Source: Flavobacterium terrisoli (GTDB taxonomy: Bacteria; Bacteroidota; Bacteroidia; Flavobacteriales; Flavobacteriaceae). Taken from it: DNA of 64,000 bases. Positions 1 through 8,780 of this stretch are shown here, piece by piece. The notes under the pieces were generated by a model. It had not been told where the DNA came from. It searched no databases and worked only from the letters and a program-made list of their open reading frames with translations. The number at the start of each line of letters is the position of its first letter. Position 1 is the stretch's first letter. The stretch lies in the NCBI RefSeq assembly GCF_030167905.1, contig NZ_JARGNA010000004.1, forward strand, positions 124,001 to 188,000, in the 5' to 3' direction. The translations under genes were made by a program, and so were the position numbers.

Positions 1-213
1 TTCCTCGAATCGGAAGCTGACAAAGCCGAGAAAACGATGCACAGCACCGCCAAGGAAGCCGCTAAAATCGCCAAGCTGGCCAATGTGAAACAATTACTAC
101 TTGGGCACTACAGCACGCGTTACAGCAGCATTGAATTGTTCAAGACAGAAGCGGAAACCATTTTCCCGAATGTGCTTTTGGCCGATGATGGGAAAGTATT
201 TGACTTTGATTAA
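1..213 (+). CDS. rnz: Ribonuclease Z, C-terminal end (partial)
   Basis: The first 70 codons are open from the window edge to TAA at 211-213. The reading carries the C-terminal RNase Z signature: a HSTAKEAAKIA stretch, then LLLGHYSTRY, whose His is a metal/active-site residue of the ELAC/RNase Z metallo-beta-lactamase fold, and a short acidic tail. The enzyme is a tRNA 3' endonuclease that trims precursor tails. The N-terminal HxHxDH metal site lies outside the window. Being cut by the window edge is the only oddity. Confidence 0.85.
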   Translation, partial: FLESEADKAEKTMHSTAKEAAKIAKLANVKQLLLGHYSTRYSSIELFKTEAETIFPNVLLADDGKVFDFD

Positions 214-220
214 TTTTTGA

Positions 221-280
221 AGCAGTTCCCGCTTTCCGCGCTACACGGTAGCTTGCTTCAATCGGGGCTAAAAGTAATCC
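221..280. repeat. Degenerate copy of dispersed palindromic intergenic repeat
   Basis: An imperfect palindromic stretch just after the rnz stop. A 'CCCGCTTTCCGC' arm and an 'AATCGGGGCTAA' arm surround a small hairpin (GCTAC 240-244, GTAGC 248-252). The arms resemble those of the copies at 3303-3420 and 21502-21634. It is non-coding and could act as a REP-like transcript end. Confidence 0.5.
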
Positions 281-334
281 TTATTTATATTCTAAAAAAC
301 TTAGTAACTTTACCACATACAAGCATACTATATA

Positions 335-979
335 ATGAAAGATCTAAGCAACTACCGAAAATCCTATGAAAAGAGCGAACTTCTGGAAACCAATATTCCC
401 GAAGATCCTATCAATCTTTTCCACAAATGGTTCTACGAGATGGAAGAATTTGGTGGGGTAGAAGAAGTCAATGCCATGACAGTTGCCACAATCGGTTTGG
501 ATGGATTTCCAAAGAGTAGAGTAGTGCTGCTGAAAAAATTCAATGAAGAAGGTTTTATTTTCTATACGAATTACAATTCCGAAAAAGGAAAAGCCATACT
601 CCATAATCCTCATGTTTGTTTGTCTTTCTTTTGGCACAGTATGGAACGCCAAGTGATCATTAAAGGCATAGCCGAAAAAACTTCTGAAATCATCTCGGAT
701 AATTATTTTGATTCCCGACCGGATGGCAGCAAGCTGGGAGCAATTGTTTCCTCACAAAGCGAAACCATTCCATCGAGGGAATACTTAGACAACAAACTAA
801 AAGAGCTGGAAAAGGGATTTGAAGGCAAGCCAATCCCCAGACCGGATTATTGGGGTGGATTTTTAGTGCGCCCAACAGAAGTTGAATTCTGGCAGGGAAG
901 ACCGAATCGTTTGCACGATAGAATCAGATATAAGCTAAAAGAGGAATATGATTGGCAGATTGATAGGCTTTCTCCTTAA
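335..979 (+). CDS. pdxH: Pyridoxamine 5'-phosphate oxidase
   Basis: A 214-residue FMN-dependent oxidase that converts pyridoxine/pyridoxamine 5'-phosphate to pyridoxal 5'-phosphate in the cytosol, the last step of vitamin B6 salvage. Visible family marks are RVVLLKKF followed by FYTNYNSEKGKAI (FMN phosphate binding), the FFWHSMERQV strand, and the C-terminal FWQGRPNRLHDRIRY block, which carries the substrate- and FMN-contacting Arg and His residues. Length is normal for the family. The ATG lies in an AT-rich leader. A strong intrinsic terminator follows 28 bp after the stop, so it is probably monocistronic. Confidence 0.96.
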   Translation: MKDLSNYRKSYEKSELLETNIPEDPINLFHKWFYEMEEFGGVEEVNAMTVATIGLDGFPKSRVVLLKKFNEEGFIFYTNYNSEKGKAILHNPHVCLSFFWHSMERQVIIKGIAEKTSEIISDNYFDSRPDGSKLGAIVSSQSETIPSREYLDNKLKELEKGFEGKPIPRPDYWGGFLVRPTEVEFWQGRPNRLHDRIRYKLKEEYDWQIDRLSP

Positions 980-1007
980 ATAATATAAATAATGTTGAAA
1001 ATTATGT

Positions 1008-1032
1008 AAACCACTCTTAGGAGTGGTTTTTT
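1008..1032 (+). terminator. Intrinsic terminator of pdxH
   Basis: AAACCACTC - TTAG - GAGTGGTTT forms a perfect 9-bp stem with a 4-nt loop followed by T residues, 28 bp after the pdxH stop. Confidence 0.85.
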
Positions 1033-1058
1033 AGTTTTGTCCACAGACGATGTAAATC

Positions 1059-1124
1059 ATCGATGAAATGCATTTAAGTAGGAAAATATCTTATAATAAG
1101 CATAAAAAAATGCATTTTATCGAT
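1059..1124. repeat. 17-bp inverted repeat with 32-nt spacer
   Basis: Arms 1059-1075 and 1108-1124 are reverse complements with one mismatch (core AAATGCATTT plus ATCGAT). A further ATCGATGATT lies at 1140-1149. It sits in the 325-bp gene-free stretch between pdxH and the CAP lipoprotein gene. It could be a regulator site or an RNA hairpin; no family is recognised. Confidence 0.5.
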
Positions 1125-1201
1125 TTTATTTGTGTTTTAATCGATGATTGCACTAATATTGTCTAACCAAATCAAACAATACGTTCTTAAAAATAAAATC
1201 T

Positions 1202-1291
1202 ATAAAGTGTTTGCCCCACATCTACTTTATTAAAAACTGTCAATAATTAATCAAATAAAGTGTTTGCCCCACATCTACTTTATTAAAAACT
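1202..1291 (+). repeat. Two direct copies of a 37-bp stem-loop unit
   Basis: A 37-bp sequence at 1202-1238 is repeated exactly at 1255-1291 (53-bp period). Each copy contains ATAAAGT, a 15-nt loop with TTGCCCCACATCT, then ACTTTAT, a perfect 7-bp stem. The second copy ends 12 bp before the ATG of the CAP lipoprotein gene, so the units lie in its probable 5' leader and could affect initiation or message stability. Confidence 0.75.
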
Positions 1292-1303
1292 TAACCTACT
1301 ACT

Positions 1304-1798
1304 ATGAAAGCAAAAATGTTTAGAGCATTGTTGCCGTTAGCAATCGTGTTCACTATGGTATCTTGTTCTTCTGACACAGAAGAATCTACTTCAGACAAGC
1401 AAGTTGTAACTACCTACAATTACAACGAAACAGAGTTAAAATTAGTAACGCTAATTAACAACTACCGTCAAAGTATCGGACTAAATACCCTTGAAGTGAT
1501 CAATCATATCTCTTACAAATCGGAAGAGCATAACTTATATATGATTGATAACAATGTGTTCAACCACGATTATTTCCAACAACGTTCTGATAATTTGATC
1601 AGAGTATTAGGAGCGGAAAGAGTAGGCGAGAATATCGCTTATAACTATTTGACTGCTGAGAGTGTATTTGCGGCCTGGTTAAACAGCCCATCACACAAAG
1701 CAAACATTGAAGGTGACTACACGCACTTAGGAATATCAGTTACAACAAATCCGGACACCGGAAGAAAATATTACACTAACATGTTTATGAGAAAATAG
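1304..1798 (+). CDS. CAP-domain (SCP-like) secreted lipoprotein
   Basis: A 164-residue protein with a lipoprotein signal peptide: a hydrophobic stretch ending MVSC with lipid Cys at residue 21, then SSDTEES. The rest is a CAP/SCP domain of the bacterial YkwD type: a helix with NNYRQSIGLN, HNLYM, RVGENIAY, NSPSHKANIEGDYTHLGIS and a final YYTNMFMRK strand. Family members are extracytoplasmic; in bacteria their substrates are mostly unknown. The gene is preceded by two identical stem-loops and followed by an intrinsic terminator, so it looks like a single-gene unit. Confidence 0.88.
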   Translation: MKAKMFRALLPLAIVFTMVSCSSDTEESTSDKQVVTTYNYNETELKLVTLINNYRQSIGLNTLEVINHISYKSEEHNLYMIDNNVFNHDYFQQRSDNLIRVLGAERVGENIAYNYLTAESVFAAWLNSPSHKANIEGDYTHLGISVTTNPDTGRKYYTNMFMRK

Positions 1799-1832
1799 TT
1801 TGATTATTGTTTTGTTTGATTTTGACAGATCT

Positions 1833-1863
1833 AAAAAACCCGTTTCCCCAAACGGGTTTTTTT
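1833..1863. terminator. Intrinsic terminator between CAP gene and fumC
   Basis: AAAAACCCGTTT - CCCC - AAACGGGTTTTT hairpin with T tract. Nearly symmetrical, so it can serve the CAP gene on + and fumC on -. Confidence 0.85.
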
Positions 1864-1885
1864 AGTTTATATCCTGCCTAAAACT

Positions 1886-3271
1886 TTAAACCATATCCTC
1901 GGGTTTTACCCAGGCATCAAAGTCTTCTGCCGAAACATAGCCTAAACGAATGGCTTCTTCTTTTAAAGTCGTTCCGTTTTTATGTGCGGTTTGGGCAATT
2001 TCAGCGGCTTTGTAATAGCCGATTTTGGTATTTAGTGCCGTAACCAGCATCAATGAATTATCAACCAACTCTTTAATTCGTTTATAGTTGGGCTCAATGC
2101 CTTGTGCGCAATGTTCGTCAAAAGAAAGACAGGCATCACCAATCAATCGGGCTGATTGTAAAAAGTTGGCTGCCATTACCGGTTTAAAAACATTCAATTC
2201 ATAATGGCCCTGCATACCGCCAACGGAAATCGCCACATCGTTGCCGATGACCTGAGCGCAAACCATCGTCAAAGCTTCGCATTGTGTAGGATTTACTTTT
2301 CCGGGCATGATAGAAGAACCGGGTTCATTTTCAGGAATCAGGATTTCCCCAATTCCGGAACGCGGACCGGAAGCCAGCATTCTGATATCGTTGGCAATTT
2401 TATTTAAGGAAACGGCCAATTGCTTTAATGCACCATGGGCTTCAACAATGGCGTCATGAGAAGCCAAAGCTTCAAATTTATTGGGTGCTGTTACAAAAGG
2501 ATGGCCGGTAAATTGGGCAATGTATTCGGCTACTTTGACATCATAACCGGCTGGTGTGTTCAATCCTGTGCCGACGGCGGTTCCGCCTAAGGCGACTTCT
2601 GATAGATGGTCCAATGTATTTTTCAATGCTTTTAAGCCGTAGTTCAATTGGGCTACATAACCGGAAAGTTCTTGCCCCAAAGTCAATGGCGTAGCATCCA
2701 TCAGGTGTGTTCTTCCGATTTTCACGACTTTGTTGTAGGCTTTCGCTTTGGTTTCTAAAGTATCGCGCAGTTTTTCCACTCCGGGAATGGTGGTTTCCAC
2801 GACAGCTTTATAGCAGGCAATGTGCATTCCGGTTGGAAAAGTATCATTGGACGATTGCGATTTATTGACATCATCATTGGCCTTTACCACCGGTTCACCT
2901 TCGCCGATTTTGAACCCGGCTAAAACTTGCGCTCGATTGGCAATCACTTCGTTGACATTCATATTGCTTTGTGTACCCGAACCGGTTTGCCAAATGACTA
3001 GCGGAAATTGGTCGTCCAACTTTCCGGCTAAGATTTCGTCACACACCTGGGCAATGGCATCGCGCTTTTCGGTAGAAAGCACACCTAAATCACAATTGGC
3101 ATAAGCAGCGGCTTTTTTTAAATAAGCAAAACCTTCAATAATTTCTTTGGGCATGGATGCCGCCGGACCGATTTTGAAATTATTTCGGGAACGTTCGGTT
3201 TGCGCGCCCCAATATTTATCGGCAGGCACTTGAACCTCTCCCATTGTATCTTTTTCTATTCTAAATTCCAT
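1886..3271 (-). CDS. fumC: Fumarate hydratase class II
   Basis: A 461-residue fumarase that reversibly hydrates fumarate to malate in the TCA cycle. The start is set at [16 protein letters not shown], which is where family members begin. The frame stays open for 37 more codons upstream, but that extension runs through a dispersed repeat and is not protein-like. Visible motifs are [48 protein letters not shown] and the fumarase/aspartase signature [11 protein letters not shown]. It has the iron-free class II length. It is on the minus strand with no obvious operon partner. Confidence 0.97.
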   Translation of the reverse strand: MEFRIEKDTMGEVQVPADKYWGAQTERSRNNFKIGPAASMPKEIIEGFAYLKKAAAYANCDLGVLSTEKRDAIAQVCDEILAGKLDDQFPLVIWQTGSGTQSNMNVNEVIANRAQVLAGFKIGEGEPVVKANDDVNKSQSSNDTFPTGMHIACYKAVVETTIPGVEKLRDTLETKAKAYNKVVKIGRTHLMDATPLTLGQELSGYVAQLNYGLKALKNTLDHLSEVALGGTAVGTGLNTPAGYDVKVAEYIAQFTGHPFVTAPNKFEALASHDAIVEAHGALKQLAVSLNKIANDIRMLASGPRSGIGEILIPENEPGSSIMPGKVNPTQCEALTMVCAQVIGNDVAISVGGMQGHYELNVFKPVMAANFLQSARLIGDACLSFDEHCAQGIEPNYKRIKELVDNSLMLVTALNTKIGYYKAAEIAQTAHKNGTTLKEEAIRLGYVSAEDFDAWVKPEDMV

Positions 3272-3302
3272 ATTTAAAGGATAAATTATTAGTAATGTGA
3301 AG

Positions 3303-3420
3303 CCTAGCCCGGATGGTAGTGAAAATCCTTTTTGTTGCTTAGTAGAAAATTCCCTTCGACTGCGCTCAGGGTGACAAAGCAATAAAAAGATTGTAACGGA
3401 CAGCCGGAAATAGCTCCTTA
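3303..3420. repeat. Dispersed palindromic element with a second repeat in its loop
   Basis: Left arm 3303-3340 (AGCCCGGATGGTAGTG... ending TCCTTTTTGTTGCTT) and right arm 3377-3420 (AAGCAATAAAAAGATT... ending AATAGCTCCTTA) can pair over their inner 16-17 bases. The loop contains 3352-3375, CCCTTCGACTGCGCTCAGGG plus TGAC, a widespread bacterial intergenic repeat that reads as HPERSR in false translations. Related arms occur at 21502-21634. Confidence 0.75.
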
Positions 3421-3531
3421 AAATTACGGCAAAAAATGTGGATAAACTATTTAATAAAAAAGGTTTTGTTTTTTGGTAGGCTTAATTATTACTCATACAT
3501 TTGCGTATAATTCAAAAAAATTCCGGAAAAC

Positions 3532-3705
3532 ATGTTTGAATTTCAACAGTATTTAGGTTTCTTAGCTTTCTTGACCATCTTAACGATTGGTTTTTGGCTG
3601 ATGATTTTCTTAATCACTTTCATCGTTCCTTATTGGATTTTTGGTGGTGTTAAAGAATTATTGGCAGAAAGAAAAGCACAAAAAGAAGCCGAACAAACAG
3701 CCTAG
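3532..3705 (+). CDS. Small conserved-looking membrane protein, 57 aa
   Basis: ATG at 3532, TAG at 3703-3705. The protein has a long hydrophobic middle (LGFLAFLTILTIGFWLMIFL continuing through ITFIVPYWIF), enough for one long or two short membrane helices, and a charged tail rich in Lys, Glu and Gln. An intrinsic terminator follows 20 bp after the stop, and the codon pattern matches neighbouring genes. I take it as a real small gene of unknown function. Confidence 0.7.
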   Translation: MFEFQQYLGFLAFLTILTIGFWLMIFLITFIVPYWIFGGVKELLAERKAQKEAEQTA

Positions 3706-3724
3706 TTCTGTACTAGATGTTCCA

Positions 3725-3754
3725 TAAAAAAGCCCCGAATTTCGGGGCTTTTTT
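3725..3754. terminator. Bidirectional intrinsic terminator
   Basis: AAAAAAGCCCCGAA - TTCGGGGCTTTTTT, a perfect long stem flanked by A and T tracts. It serves the small membrane gene on + and the converging receptor gene on -. Confidence 0.85.
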
Positions 3755-3760
3755 AATTTA

Positions 3761-6217
3761 TTATCCTGGGAAATCTCCACCGTCATCTTGTTGACCGTTA
3801 CGTGGTTTTCTTTCTTTTTCGTTTTTCTGTACGTTGAAACGATAGGTAAACGAGAAGTTAACTTGTCTCACTCTCCATTGCATTTCGCCATAAGAATCGA
3901 CTTGACCCGGAAGGTATGTTTCAGAAATTCTTTTTCTGGAATTGAATACATCGCTCACGTTTAGCGCTATTGTTCCTTTGTCTTTTAGAATATCTTTGCT
4001 GAAGGCCAGGTTCATTCCGAAGTTTCCTAAGCTTTTTCCTTGTGCTTGTTTTTGCTCACCATTATAAGTAGCGTTGGTTTGCCAATCTATTTTATAAGGC
4101 AACGATATTTTTGAACTGATTCTGGTAAACCAAGAGTTGGCACTAAAGTCAAAATTTTGTGTAACCGGATTGTTATTTGAATCGGTATAAGTGTAATCAC
4201 CATCGGTTTCATTGTAATAGAAGTTGAAATTACCGTTTATTTTCCACCATTTGTAAGGCGAATAGTTTAGGGTAAATTCAAATCCAACCCTGTATTCTGT
4301 TGATAAATTGATTGGTGAACTGATGATTACCGGAATGCCGTTTTGAAATTCGCCGTTTGGTCTTCTAACAAATTGAAACACATCGGTGGTTTTGTTTCCG
4401 TAAAGCGAAGTATTGAATGTTAGTTTGTCCCAACGTTTGATATAACCCAAATCGATGGCGTCGGTAAAGGCCGGATTTAAATCGGGATTTCCCTGAAAGA
4501 TGTTTACGTTACTCGATAAATTGTTGAATGGATTCAATTGTCTTCCTCTTGGTCTTTGAATTCTTCGGCTATAGCTGATAGAAGCACTGGTTTGGTCACC
4601 AATTTCATAAGTAAAAAAGGCACTCGGGAAAAAGTTATTGTATTTTTTATTGTTGAAATCAGCGGTTGCCAATTGGTTTACGTCAATATTGGAATCTTCC
4701 CAACGCACACCAAAAAGGAAAGAGAACTTGCTCAATTTGAAACCATAATTGGTATATAATGCATTTACTTTTTCTTTGTACTCCAGCGTATTGGTAAATT
4801 CGGGCGCAGGAACACCGTCGTTGATTACGCTGTAATCAGTAACGTTTTTAAGAAAATCACCTTTATAACCCATTTCAAACTGGCTTCCTTTTCCGATTGG
4901 GTAAACGTAATCTGCCTGAATTAAATTTCTGTTTTGCTTTTGGATATTGGTCGTTTCATCTAAACCAACAGTAGCTGAATTGGTTGCTTCATCCGTAATC
5001 AAAGCGAAATTTTTATCTGAATTGTCAGAGAACGAGCCGTCTATGGTTAGCTTGTGACCTTCTTTTTTGAAGTTTTTGGTGAAATTGGTTGAATATTCAA
5101 TGTTCTTGCTTTTGCTGTCTTCATAGTTAATACGATTACGGGTGTAATCATAAACATAGTTTTGGTCATAATATTTTTGCAATACATTGTCGGTATTATC
5201 GCCAAGACTTCTTCTGTAATTTACGGTCTGTGTCCAGGTCAATGATTTGGTCAAAAACCAGTCTATACCAAAGTTTCCATTGTATGATTCATTCAAACGT
5301 TCGTTTTCACGGGTTTCGTTCATATAATTTCTGGTGCTGTTATCAGCGTTTAAATATCTTGAATTGGTCAATGCATTACCGGGACTGTTTCTGTTGCTGT
5401 AGCCTTGCGTAGTGAAGAGGTTAAATTCCTTTTCTTTATAATTGATGGTTCCGCTCAAACTGTTGTTTTTTGGATCTCCAACCGCACCAATAAAAGTTCC
5501 ATTGATTCCTCTGTTTTTTCCTTTTTTGAGGATGATATTTAATAAACCGCCACCGCCTTCAGCATCATAACGCGCTGATGGATTGGTGATTACTTCCACT
5601 TTGTCGATAGCATCTGCCGGAATCAAGCGCAAAGCTTCAGTGATATTAATCGCATTGGATGGTCTTCCATCAATTAAGATTCTCACGTTCTCATTACCAC
5701 GAAGGCTCACATTTCCTTCCACATCCACAGAAACCGAAGGAATATTGTCTAATACATCGCTGACCGTTCCGCCTTTTACCATTAAATCCTGTCCAACATT
5801 ATAGACTTTTTTATCAAGCTTAATTTCAACGGTTGTTTTTTCGGCTCTTACGACTACTTCATTCAGTTGTGTGGCGTCTTCTTCCAAAGCGATAGTTCCA
5901 AGATTGGTACTCTCAGTCAATTGTTTGGCCTTAATTTCTGTAGGTTTAAAAGAAATAAATTCGATGATGATATCAAATTCACCAGTACTTGCATCAACAG
6001 TGAAGTTTCCTTTATTGTCTGTGATTCCGCCAAAAATCTGTTTTGGGTTCTTGGTGTTTTTTAAAGTAATCGTCGCATATTCAAGCGGCATCTTACTCGT
6101 TTTCTCAATAACATTACCTGTAATAATGATTTTGGCGCGTTCCGGTCTTTGTTGGGCAAATGTTATAATTGAGCAACAAAGCAAAAGTAACGTTGAGATA
6201 ATCTTGATTTTTTTCAT
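3761..6217 (-). CDS. Outer-membrane beta-barrel receptor (TonB-dependent receptor-like)
   Basis: 818 residues. Signal peptide of about 21 residues (hydrophobic, ending ITFAQQ), then a carboxypeptidase-regulatory-like beta-sandwich at about 30-110 (VIEKTSKMPLEYATITL, GGITDNKGNF). A plug domain at about 130-235 carries SVSVDVEGNVSLRGNENVRI and LIDGRPSNAI. The rest is a Tyr/Asn-rich barrel of the Bacteroidota outer membrane beta-barrel type. The tail is Lys/Arg/Gly rich rather than ending in Phe. Likely role is uptake or envelope function; the ligand cannot be told. No SusD-like partner is nearby, so it is not a classic polysaccharide locus. Confidence 0.88.
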   Translation of the reverse strand: MKKIKIISTLLLLCCSIITFAQQRPERAKIIITGNVIEKTSKMPLEYATITLKNTKNPKQIFGGITDNKGNFTVDASTGEFDIIIEFISFKPTEIKAKQLTESTNLGTIALEEDATQLNEVVVRAEKTTVEIKLDKKVYNVGQDLMVKGGTVSDVLDNIPSVSVDVEGNVSLRGNENVRILIDGRPSNAINITEALRLIPADAIDKVEVITNPSARYDAEGGGGLLNIILKKGKNRGINGTFIGAVGDPKNNSLSGTINYKEKEFNLFTTQGYSNRNSPGNALTNSRYLNADNSTRNYMNETRENERLNESYNGNFGIDWFLTKSLTWTQTVNYRRSLGDNTDNVLQKYYDQNYVYDYTRNRINYEDSKSKNIEYSTNFTKNFKKEGHKLTIDGSFSDNSDKNFALITDEATNSATVGLDETTNIQKQNRNLIQADYVYPIGKGSQFEMGYKGDFLKNVTDYSVINDGVPAPEFTNTLEYKEKVNALYTNYGFKLSKFSFLFGVRWEDSNIDVNQLATADFNNKKYNNFFPSAFFTYEIGDQTSASISYSRRIQRPRGRQLNPFNNLSSNVNIFQGNPDLNPAFTDAIDLGYIKRWDKLTFNTSLYGNKTTDVFQFVRRPNGEFQNGIPVIISSPINLSTEYRVGFEFTLNYSPYKWWKINGNFNFYYNETDGDYTYTDSNNNPVTQNFDFSANSWFTRISSKISLPYKIDWQTNATYNGEQKQAQGKSLGNFGMNLAFSKDILKDKGTIALNVSDVFNSRKRISETYLPGQVDSYGEMQWRVRQVNFSFTYRFNVQKNEKERKPRNGQQDDGGDFPG

Positions 6218-6308
6218 GTATAAGGTTTTAATCCATGCCTAAGAATGCAAAAGTACGCTTTGGTTTAAGCGTGATTTCACAAATCTTTGTTAAAAATGTG
6301 TGGGTTAT

Positions 6309-6650
6309 TTAAATGAATTTGCCCAATTTTTCAAGGTCTCTGCCAATGACAGCTTGGTTTCCTTTTATAACTATCGGGCGTTCAATGAGAATGGGATATT
6401 TTACCAACGCGTTGATGATTTGAACATTAGACATTTTTTTCTCTTTGAAAAGCTCTATCCAAACCGTTTCTTTTTGACGCACCAATGCTATGGGTTTGAT
6501 TCCCAGTTTCTGAATTAAATCTTTTAATTCTTCTTTTGATAATGGATCCTGAATGTAATTCCTGATTTCAAATTGGGCTTTAGAATCATCAAGAAAAGCC
6601 AGGCAATCTCTCGATTTTCCGCATCTTGGATTGTGGAGTATCTGCAACAT
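6309..6650 (-). CDS. ArsC/Spx-family thioredoxin-fold protein
   Basis: 113 residues with a thioredoxin-like fold. The N-terminus MLQILHNPRCGKSRDCLAFL carries the single conserved Cys of the glutaredoxin-dependent arsenate reductase family. RNYIQDPLSKEELKDLIQKL and the C-terminal YPILIERPIVIKGNQAVIGR block are family marks. Many homologues annotated as arsenate reductase are Spx/YffB-like with unknown substrates, and no ars genes are nearby, so arsenate reduction is not established. Confidence 0.88.
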   Translation of the reverse strand: MLQILHNPRCGKSRDCLAFLDDSKAQFEIRNYIQDPLSKEELKDLIQKLGIKPIALVRQKETVWIELFKEKKMSNVQIINALVKYPILIERPIVIKGNQAVIGRDLEKLGKFI

Positions 6651-6722
6651 ATTTTTTTTGCAAAGTAATAGATATTAATAGAAAAAACTTAATTTAGGCG
6701 AAACAAAAAAATTGCAAAACAC

Positions 6723-7682
6723 ATGTTTATAGAAAACGGTTTTTTACCTCAAAATAAATTTTGGAAATATATTGTAGGCTCATTAATCATTATTGTTGCT
6801 TCAACCATCGGGCAAATTCCTTTAGCCATTGCAGTTGCGGCTAAGGCGATGTCTTCGGGGAAAAGCTATCCGACAACCGATGAAGAAGTAATGAGTTTTT
6901 TGGAACCTAACACGACTTTGTTTCTCTTGCTGATATCATTTGTTTTTGCCTTTGTTGCCATTATTTTGGTGGTCAAGCATTTTCACAAGCAAACCTTTTT
7001 ATCGGTAACGACTTCAAGATCCAAAGTAGATTGGGGACGAATCTTTTTTGCCTTTGCTGTATGGGGAATTTTTACCGCAGGTTCAACTTTGGCGTTGTAT
7101 TATTCGGCTCCTGAAAATTTCGTCTGGAATTTTAAACCTATTCCTTTTTTGATATTGGCTGTTATCGGAGTGCTTCTGATACCAATACAAACCAGTACCG
7201 AGGAATATGTTTTCCGCGGTTACCTGATGCAGGGCTTTGGTGTTTTGGCGAAAAACAGGTGGTTTCCGTTGGTCATGACTTCGCTGATTTTCGGGACAAT
7301 GCACATCGCTAATCCTGAGGTGCAAAAAATGGGATATATCATTTTGGTTTATTATATCGGAACCGGTTTTTTTCTTGGAATCATCACTTTGATGGATGAA
7401 GGAATGGAATTGGCGCTTGGTTTCCATGCGGCTAATAATTTAATTGCAGCTTTATTGGTTACTTCCGATTGGACTGCATTTAAGACACATTCAATATTAA
7501 AAGATGTTTCAACACCGTCAGTTGGGTATGAAATTTTGACACCGGTAGTTGTTATTTTTCCATTACTATTATTTATCTTTAGTAAAAAATACAAATGGAC
7601 CAACTGGAAAGAGAAACTTACCGGTGATATTGTAATTGAAAGCGAAGAAAAACCATTGCTAAACAGCGAAAATCATGAATAG
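6723..7682 (+). CDS. CPBP family intramembrane glutamic protease
   Basis: 319 residues with about eight hydrophobic helices. The three family motifs are visible: EEYVFRG (Glu160, Glu161, Arg165), a His in GTMHIANP (His194) and LGFHAANN (His234, Asn238). These define the Abi/CPBP (Rce1-like) membrane protease fold. Substrate is unknown; bacterial relatives act in signalling or in immunity to secreted peptides. It overlaps the following menE start by 8 bp, suggesting translational coupling. Confidence 0.9.
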   Translation: MFIENGFLPQNKFWKYIVGSLIIIVASTIGQIPLAIAVAAKAMSSGKSYPTTDEEVMSFLEPNTTLFLLLISFVFAFVAIILVVKHFHKQTFLSVTTSRSKVDWGRIFFAFAVWGIFTAGSTLALYYSAPENFVWNFKPIPFLILAVIGVLLIPIQTSTEEYVFRGYLMQGFGVLAKNRWFPLVMTSLIFGTMHIANPEVQKMGYIILVYYIGTGFFLGIITLMDEGMELALGFHAANNLIAALLVTSDWTAFKTHSILKDVSTPSVGYEILTPVVVIFPLLLFIFSKKYKWTNWKEKLTGDIVIESEEKPLLNSENHE

Positions 7683-8715
7683 CCCAACCTACGAAAATGT
7701 GCACAATCAATTTAAATTGAATGGTTTCCATCTCGATAAGTATGATTTATGCCGTGTGGCTTATAGTTTTATCAAAGAAGGCGAAGATTTTGAAAAGCCG
7801 GTGGGAGATTTTCTTTTGGATTGGTTTGACAGCAAAGATTATATCGAAATGCAGACTTCGGGCACGACCGGTACGCCAAAACTGATTAGCGTAAGCAAAC
7901 AGGCCATGGTTGAATCGGCATTAGCTACCGGAGATTTTTTCGAATTGCAGCCCGGAAATGTTGCCTTGCATTGTTTGCCGGTAAAATATGTCGCGGGTAA
8001 GATGATGTTGGTTCGTGCGATGATTCTGGGGCTCGATTTGGAATTTGTAGCGCCGAGTTCGCATCCGTTGCGCAATAATGAGATTGACTATGATTTTGTG
8101 GCGATGGTTCCGTTACAGGCTCAAAATTCAATTCCTGAATTAAAGAAAGTAAAGAAAATGATTGTTGGTGGCGCAGCCATTAACAAAACACTGGAAAAGC
8201 AATTGTTGAAATTACCGGCTCAAGTCTTTGAAACGTATGGTATGACTGAAACAATCACACATATTGCTGCCAGAAAACTAGGTGAAAAAGCCTTTACTGT
8301 TTTGCCAGGTGTTACGATATCTTATGACGACAGAAACTGTTTGGTAATTCATGCGCCAAGAATCTCGGATGATGTCATCATAACCAATGATATAGTGGAA
8401 TTGGTCAACGAGAATCAGTTTGTTTTCCTTGGCAGAATGGACAACGTCATCAATAGTGGCGGAATCAAGTTAATTCCGGAACAAATAGAGGAGAAGTTGG
8501 CACACAAGATTCACCAACGATTCTTTATCGCTTCAAAACCCGATACGGAATTAGGGGAAAAAGTGGTTTTGTTGGTTGAAGGTGACAAAGAGGATTTAGG
8601 AGATGATCTTTACGATGATCTGGATAAATATGAAAAACCCAAAGAAGTTATTTTCATTTCCAAGTTCAAGGAAACTGGCAGTGGAAAAGTAATGAGGAAA
8701 GAAACCTTAAAATAA
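7675..8715 (+). CDS. menE: o-Succinylbenzoate-CoA ligase, short form
   Basis: A 346-residue acyl-adenylate-forming enzyme. The AMP-binding motif QTSGTTGTPKLISVSK, the ETYGMTETITH block and the C-terminal Lys region (FISKFKETGSGKVMRKE) mark an ANL-superfamily ligase. In Bacteroidota this short form joins o-succinylbenzoate to CoA in menaquinone synthesis. It is about 100 residues shorter than the enterobacterial enzyme. No other men genes are in the window, so the substrate rests on family resemblance. A terminator follows. Confidence 0.8.
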   Translation: MNSPTYENVHNQFKLNGFHLDKYDLCRVAYSFIKEGEDFEKPVGDFLLDWFDSKDYIEMQTSGTTGTPKLISVSKQAMVESALATGDFFELQPGNVALHCLPVKYVAGKMMLVRAMILGLDLEFVAPSSHPLRNNEIDYDFVAMVPLQAQNSIPELKKVKKMIVGGAAINKTLEKQLLKLPAQVFETYGMTETITHIAARKLGEKAFTVLPGVTISYDDRNCLVIHAPRISDDVIITNDIVELVNENQFVFLGRMDNVINSGGIKLIPEQIEEKLAHKIHQRFFIASKPDTELGEKVVLLVEGDKEDLGDDLYDDLDKYEKPKEVIFISKFKETGSGKVMRKETLK

Positions 8716-8718
8716 ATC

Positions 8719-8756
8719 AAAAACGCACTAGAGTAAAACCTTAGTGCGTTTTTTTC
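8719..8756 (+). terminator. Intrinsic terminator of menE
   Basis: AAAACGCACTA / TTAGTGCGTTTT stem (10 pairs, 9-10-nt loop) followed by T residues. Confidence 0.8.
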
Positions 8757-8780
8757 TGTTGTTATGGGAATTACAACATT

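Noticed and set aside
1202..1291. Two-repeat CRISPR
   Set aside because: Only two copies with a 16-bp gap, no cas genes, and the unit ends in a coding leader.
3272..3382. N-terminal extension of fumC (37 extra codons, starting [11 protein letters not shown])
   Set aside because: It translates a dispersed intergenic repeat; fumarases begin at the downstream Met.
6309..6650. Arsenic resistance locus
   Set aside because: Only an ArsC/Spx-like protein is present, with no arsR, arsB or acr3 gene nearby.
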